Part shown: positions 61,296-64,000 of the stretch, one piece after another
Layout: every line of letters begins with the position of its first letter
How positions within the stretch are numbered: the stretch's first letter is position 1
From: Sulfolobales archaeon
Lineage (GTDB): Archaea > Thermoproteota > Thermoprotei_A > Sulfolobales > NBVN01
Assembly: GCA_025058345.1 (NCBI GenBank)
Contig: JANXEN010000003.1
Location: forward strand, 62,001-126,000
Length of the DNA stretch: 64,000 nt
Direction: 5' to 3'
Notes under the pieces: model-generated
The model's database searches: none
What the model was told of the DNA's origin: nothing
Seen by the model: the letters and a program-made list of their open reading frames with translations, nothing else
Made by a program: the position numbers and the translations under genes

Positions 61296-62288
61296 CTATC
61301 TTTTAGGTAGTAATTGATCAGGTATTTTGATGTTCTTCTCGTTATAATATTTAACTACACCTGGATGCAGTGGTACAGGTGCCTTCAGCAGCAGCTCAGG
61401 TTTTAAATCCTTAGCCTGCGGATAAGACTCTGTTAGAGGTCCTACATTTTCATAAATAGCCTTCACTGCATTGTATATGAAGTTTTCGGGCATGTCTGAA
61501 CGTGCCACAACTAATGTCCAATCTACAGGTACTAAAGCGGGGTTCGATCCTTCGTATTGAGTGCTGAAGTCAAAGGTTTCGAAACTTAGATGGGGTAACG
61601 CATTTTTAATCTTATTTACCTCCTCAGATGATAGGGAAATCACCCTCAATTTCTTACTTAGTGATAACTCCTTATACTGTGATGCGAATGTTGTTGAGGC
61701 GGCAGCATCTATTTCACCTTTAGATAACGCAATCGCAGCATCGGTATGCGTCAAGTATGTGGGGGCGATATTGATACCTAAGACGTTGAATATCTGTGCG
61801 GCGAGCTGCTCAGTTAAGGAACCCCTTGTTAGGATATTAACCCTCTTACCATTAAGGTCTGACATTGATTTGATTGGGGAGTCCGCAGGAACTAGTACAT
61901 GAAAATATGTTGGCGGTAGTAATGGGAACACAGCGTACACCTTAGAGGTGCAGTTACCGTAAGGCGCTTCCGCACGGAGGATTTTAAGCGCTTCACCGGC
62001 ACTCACTACTCCAAACTCACCAACACCGCCGCACATCTTCTTTGCATTATCTACGAATCCCTGTGTGGCTTCGAGAGTGTAAGTAACTCCCGAAATCCTA
62101 TTCTGCCACACCTTTATTAAAGCGGTTCCGAATTGATATCCGCCACCACCTGAAACTCCAGCCATGAATCGAACATGCGATATTTGAGGAGTTGATGGTG
62201 TTGATGTCGCATAATATGCAGCTATTCCTACTACTATTACCACTAAGATGAGTGTTAAAGCTATGTATTTGCCTTTGGCGCTACTCAA
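61296..62288 (-). CDS. TAXI-family TRAP solute-binding protein
   Basis: Extracytoplasmic binding protein, 330 residues. An N-terminal hydrophobic anchor (about 8-27) precedes FMAGVSGGGGYQFGTALIKVW, a TAXI family hallmark, with VPADSPIKSMSDLNGKRVNI and KGEIDAAAST further on. It delivers the substrate to the fused permease encoded 77 nt downstream. First gene of the minus-strand cluster that ends with the enolase-superfamily enzyme. Confidence 0.92.
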   Translation of the reverse strand: MSSAKGKYIALTLILVVIVVGIAAYYATSTPSTPQISHVRFMAGVSGGGGYQFGTALIKVWQNRISGVTYTLEATQGFVDNAKKMCGGVGEFGVVSAGEALKILRAEAPYGNCTSKVYAVFPLLPPTYFHVLVPADSPIKSMSDLNGKRVNILTRGSLTEQLAAQIFNVLGINIAPTYLTHTDAAIALSKGEIDAAASTTFASQYKELSLSKKLRVISLSSEEVNKIKNALPHLSFETFDFSTQYEGSNPALVPVDWTLVVARSDMPENFIYNAVKAIYENVGPLTESYPQAKDLKPELLLKAPVPLHPGVVKYYNEKNIKIPDQLLPKR

Positions 62289-62443
62289 AATTTACCCCAT
62301 ATCATAAACTATGAAGCGTTAATAAGTTTTATAGTTGGTTGATGCGGATTATTGCCTCAGAACGGTGATAATTTGTAGATTCAGTGATTATCTACTTCAT
62401 CAGTGGATACGTTTGGATATTTAATTTAAGTGAGTATTACGGA

Positions 62444-63292
62444 TTATAAATTTAGCTCCTTCTTTATGTAAAGGTCTATGTCGTTACCTATTTCAAATGA
62501 CCTCTTATATGCAGCCTCGATCGTCTCAATCAACGCTGACTTAATACCTCTTGACTCCATAACTGCTAGTCCTCGAATTGTGGTACCGCCGGGCGTGGTT
62601 ACTTCATCCCTAACTTCAGCTGGATGTACGTCCCTATTCTTAAGAAGTATTGCAGTACCTTCGAGAACGTCTAATATTGCTTTATACGCTATATCCCTAG
62701 GCATGCCAGATGCGACAGCTCCAAGGACTAATGCGTCGATGATTTCAGATATGAATGCTGGACCACTACCAGCTAATGCAGTCCATATATCGATGTATTC
62801 TTCCGGGACCCAGTAGACGGTGCCCAAACATTTAAACATATCTCCAATTACTTCCTTCGCATACGTATCGTTATTTAATGTTGATATTGCGGTCGATGCC
62901 TTCTTAACCGATGCATTGATGTTTGTCATAGCTCTAAATACCTTAGCATTCGTCAATACTGTCTCTAAAGTTCTCAGTTTAATGCCAGCCATCACTGACA
63001 CAATCTTTTTCCCATTCCATACATCCCTTCCAACTTCCCTAATTATAACAGGAAAGTGATGTGGCTTAACACTAAGTATTATTAGATCTGCCTTCGTTAC
63101 AGCCTCTTTGTTATTCCTAGTAGTATCTGCTCCTAACGATTTAGCGTTCTCTAAAGTGATATCCCTCCGCCCAGTAGCTATTAACTTAATGTCGGGGTAG
63201 CACTCCTTTATAGCCTTAATTATGGCTGAACCTATCTTACCAGCACCTATTACTGCAATAGTTCTAACATCCCGCGATAAACTCACCTTCAA
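62444..63292 (-). CDS. proC: Pyrroline-5-carboxylate reductase
   Basis: Last step of proline synthesis, 282 residues. The NAD(P) site is IAVIGAGKIGSAIIKA (12-27), and LSVKPHHFP, SVMAGIKL, GSGPAFISEIIDAL and the C-terminal VTTPGGTTIRGL are all family marks. The His in place of Gln or other residues in the VKP loop is within normal variation. Single gene upstream of the TRAP cluster with a 155-nt gap, so probably independent. Confidence 0.94.
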   Translation of the reverse strand: MKVSLSRDVRTIAVIGAGKIGSAIIKAIKECYPDIKLIATGRRDITLENAKSLGADTTRNNKEAVTKADLIILSVKPHHFPVIIREVGRDVWNGKKIVSVMAGIKLRTLETVLTNAKVFRAMTNINASVKKASTAISTLNNDTYAKEVIGDMFKCLGTVYWVPEEYIDIWTALAGSGPAFISEIIDALVLGAVASGMPRDIAYKAILDVLEGTAILLKNRDVHPAEVRDEVTTPGGTTIRGLAVMESRGIKSALIETIEAAYKRSFEIGNDIDLYIKKELNL

Positions 63293-63372
63293 TACCTACA
63301 GTATTAAACGACTAGCACTTAAAAACGTGACTAAATGCGGTACGTAATGAATGGGTGTGGACGATATGGAAG

Positions 63373-63380
63373 TATTTAAG
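63373..63380 (+). promoter_or_regulatory. TATA box for the small gene and ABC transporter
   Basis: TATTTAAG, identical to the box before tRNA-Gln, predicts a transcript starting near 63403. That places the start of the small protein at 63424 rather than at 63355. Confidence 0.5.
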
Positions 63381-63423
63381 ACGTATATACTCCTCTAGAA
63401 TATCACTATGGGGATACAGTGAG

Positions 63424-63636
63424 ATGTCTATAGAATCAATTTACTTAGGACCTGAGTCTGATGCAGCCTATTTACCGCTAATGAGATCAACGTGTAAAGA
63501 ACATGTCCCTACCAGTATAAGGTCGTCAATCCATGGTGAAAATTTTAGAAAGTTCTTGTTATTTAGTAATTTATTGAATTCATTAAGCAATTATTGTATC
63601 ACGCTTAGAAGTGTGGAATGTTGTAGCGAACGTTGA
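63424..63636 (+). CDS. Small hypothetical protein (possibly Pcc1-like)
   Basis: A 70-residue frame starting at ATG 63424, preceded by GTGAG and located just after a good promoter. The pattern FRKFLLFSNLLNSLSNYCITLRSVE faintly recalls the C-terminal part of the KEOPS subunit Pcc1, with its LNS near the end. The likeness is weak and from memory. The ABC ATPase starts 24 nt downstream, so the two may be cotranscribed. The function is uncertain. Confidence 0.4.
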   Translation: MSIESIYLGPESDAAYLPLMRSTCKEHVPTSIRSSIHGENFRKFLLFSNLLNSLSNYCITLRSVECCSER

Positions 63637-63660
63637 TTTACTATTAGTTGGTGGTATTTT

Positions 63661-64000
63661 ATGGTCGGAGAATCTATAATGGTAGAAAAGATTGTTAAGA
63701 GATTTAGGGATGTTACAGCAGTTGATGGAGTGTCCTTTTCCGTGAGGGAGGGTGAGGTCTATGGTTTGTTAGGCCCTAATGGTGCTGGTAAGACGACAAC
63801 AATTCATATCTTGACGACTTTATTAAGGCCTACCTCAGGTACTGCATACGTTGCTGGCTACGACGTCGTTAAGGAGTCCGATAAGGTTAGGAAGGAAATA
63901 GGTATAGTGTTTCAAGATCCCTCCTTAGATGATCAGTTGACCGCATACGATAACATGTATATTCACGGTAAGCTCTACGGTTTAAAAGGCGATGTTTTAA
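63661..64000 (+). CDS. ABC transporter ATP-binding protein (partial, runs off the right edge)
   Basis: The first 113 codons of an ABC ATPase, open at the window end. ATG at 63661 is preceded by GGTGG. The Walker A LGPNGAGKTT is at about 38-47, and GIVFQDPSLDDQLTAYDNM is the Q-loop region. The latter and the VREGEVYGLLG lead-in are typical of the DrrA/CcmA type drug or lipid exporters, whose permease would be expected downstream. Signature and Walker B lie outside the window. Confidence 0.88.
   Translation, partial: MVGESIMVEKIVKRFRDVTAVDGVSFSVREGEVYGLLGPNGAGKTTTIHILTTLLRPTSGTAYVAGYDVVKESDKVRKEIGIVFQDPSLDDQLTAYDNMYIHGKLYGLKGDVL

Noticed and set aside
63355-63423. Upstream start for the small protein at 63355
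   Set aside because: The TATA box at 63373-63380 lies inside that extension, so transcripts would begin after it.
1-64000. CRISPR arrays, insertion sequences, prophage
   Set aside because: No regularly spaced direct repeats, transposase-like frames or phage structural genes were seen on reading both strands.

Overview
The window looks like a piece of an AT-rich, gene-dense archaeal chromosome, most likely a thermophilic crenarchaeon of the Thermoproteales type (Caldivirga/Vulcanisaeta-like; inferred, not proven). The evidence is a nurA-herA-mre11-rad50 repair operon, an Alba chromatin protein, archaeal TATA boxes about 26 nt upstream of apparently leaderless ATGs, many TTG and GTG starts, and a tRNA-Gln gene broken by two small bulge-helix-bulge introns. 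No rRNA, CRISPR array or insertion sequence was seen. Both edges cut ordinary chromosome; the last gene (ABC ATPase) runs off the right end.

Layout. 0.1-3.4 kb: aldo/keto reductase, a stand-alone SAF-domain UxaA-type small subunit, and a tungstate ABC transporter (tupABC). 3.4-8.9 kb: MarC membrane protein, MBL-fold hydrolase, Ldh2-type dehydrogenase followed by an Nramp-like transporter, phosphoesterase, RidA. 9.0-15.2 kb: nurA-herA-mre11-rad50. 15.2-19.6 kb: HAD hydrolase, TrkH, FAA-family hydrolase, cupin, membrane protein. 19.7-26.4 kb: a sugar/sugar-acid block with a KDG-aldolase-type lyase, MFS carrier, second Nramp-like transporter, zinc alcohol dehydrogenase, RpiB and a fucose-isomerase-like protein. 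26.5-36.3 kb: assorted hydrolases, HD phosphohydrolase, threonine synthase, tRNA-Gln, 2-hydroxyacid dehydrogenase, NTPase and small archaeal proteins. 36.3-41.8 kb: EamA exporter, then a GltD-like flavoprotein with an isolated NuoL/NuoM pair. 41.9-45.7 kb: a membrane protein overlapping a gene for a two-AAA-domain ATPase fused to a Lon protease domain, with an Alba paralogue tail-to-tail. 45.8-54.1 kb: FrdA-like flavoprotein, threonine dehydratase, EamA carrier, 2-keto-4-pentenoate hydratase type enzyme, malic enzyme, Mrp-type ATPase, epimerase. 54.2-62.3 kb: a minus-strand catabolic cluster of a TAXI-TRAP transporter, creatininase-family hydrolase, Tm-1-like protein, zinc dehydrogenase and enolase-superfamily enzyme. 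62.4-64 kb: ProC, a small protein and the start of an ABC ATPase.

The gene content suggests a heterotroph that takes up organic and sugar acids (TRAP, MFS, possibly Nramp-like carriers) and funnels them through dehydrogenases, dehydratases and aldolases to pyruvate and malate. The most unusual item is the AAA-AAA-Lon protein with its overlapping membrane partner. The most secure unusual item is the doubly interrupted tRNA-Gln. Two genes (threonine synthase and the creatininase-family enzyme) appear to have lost their N-termini to one-base shifts in homopolymer runs, which could be sequencing errors or real recoding.
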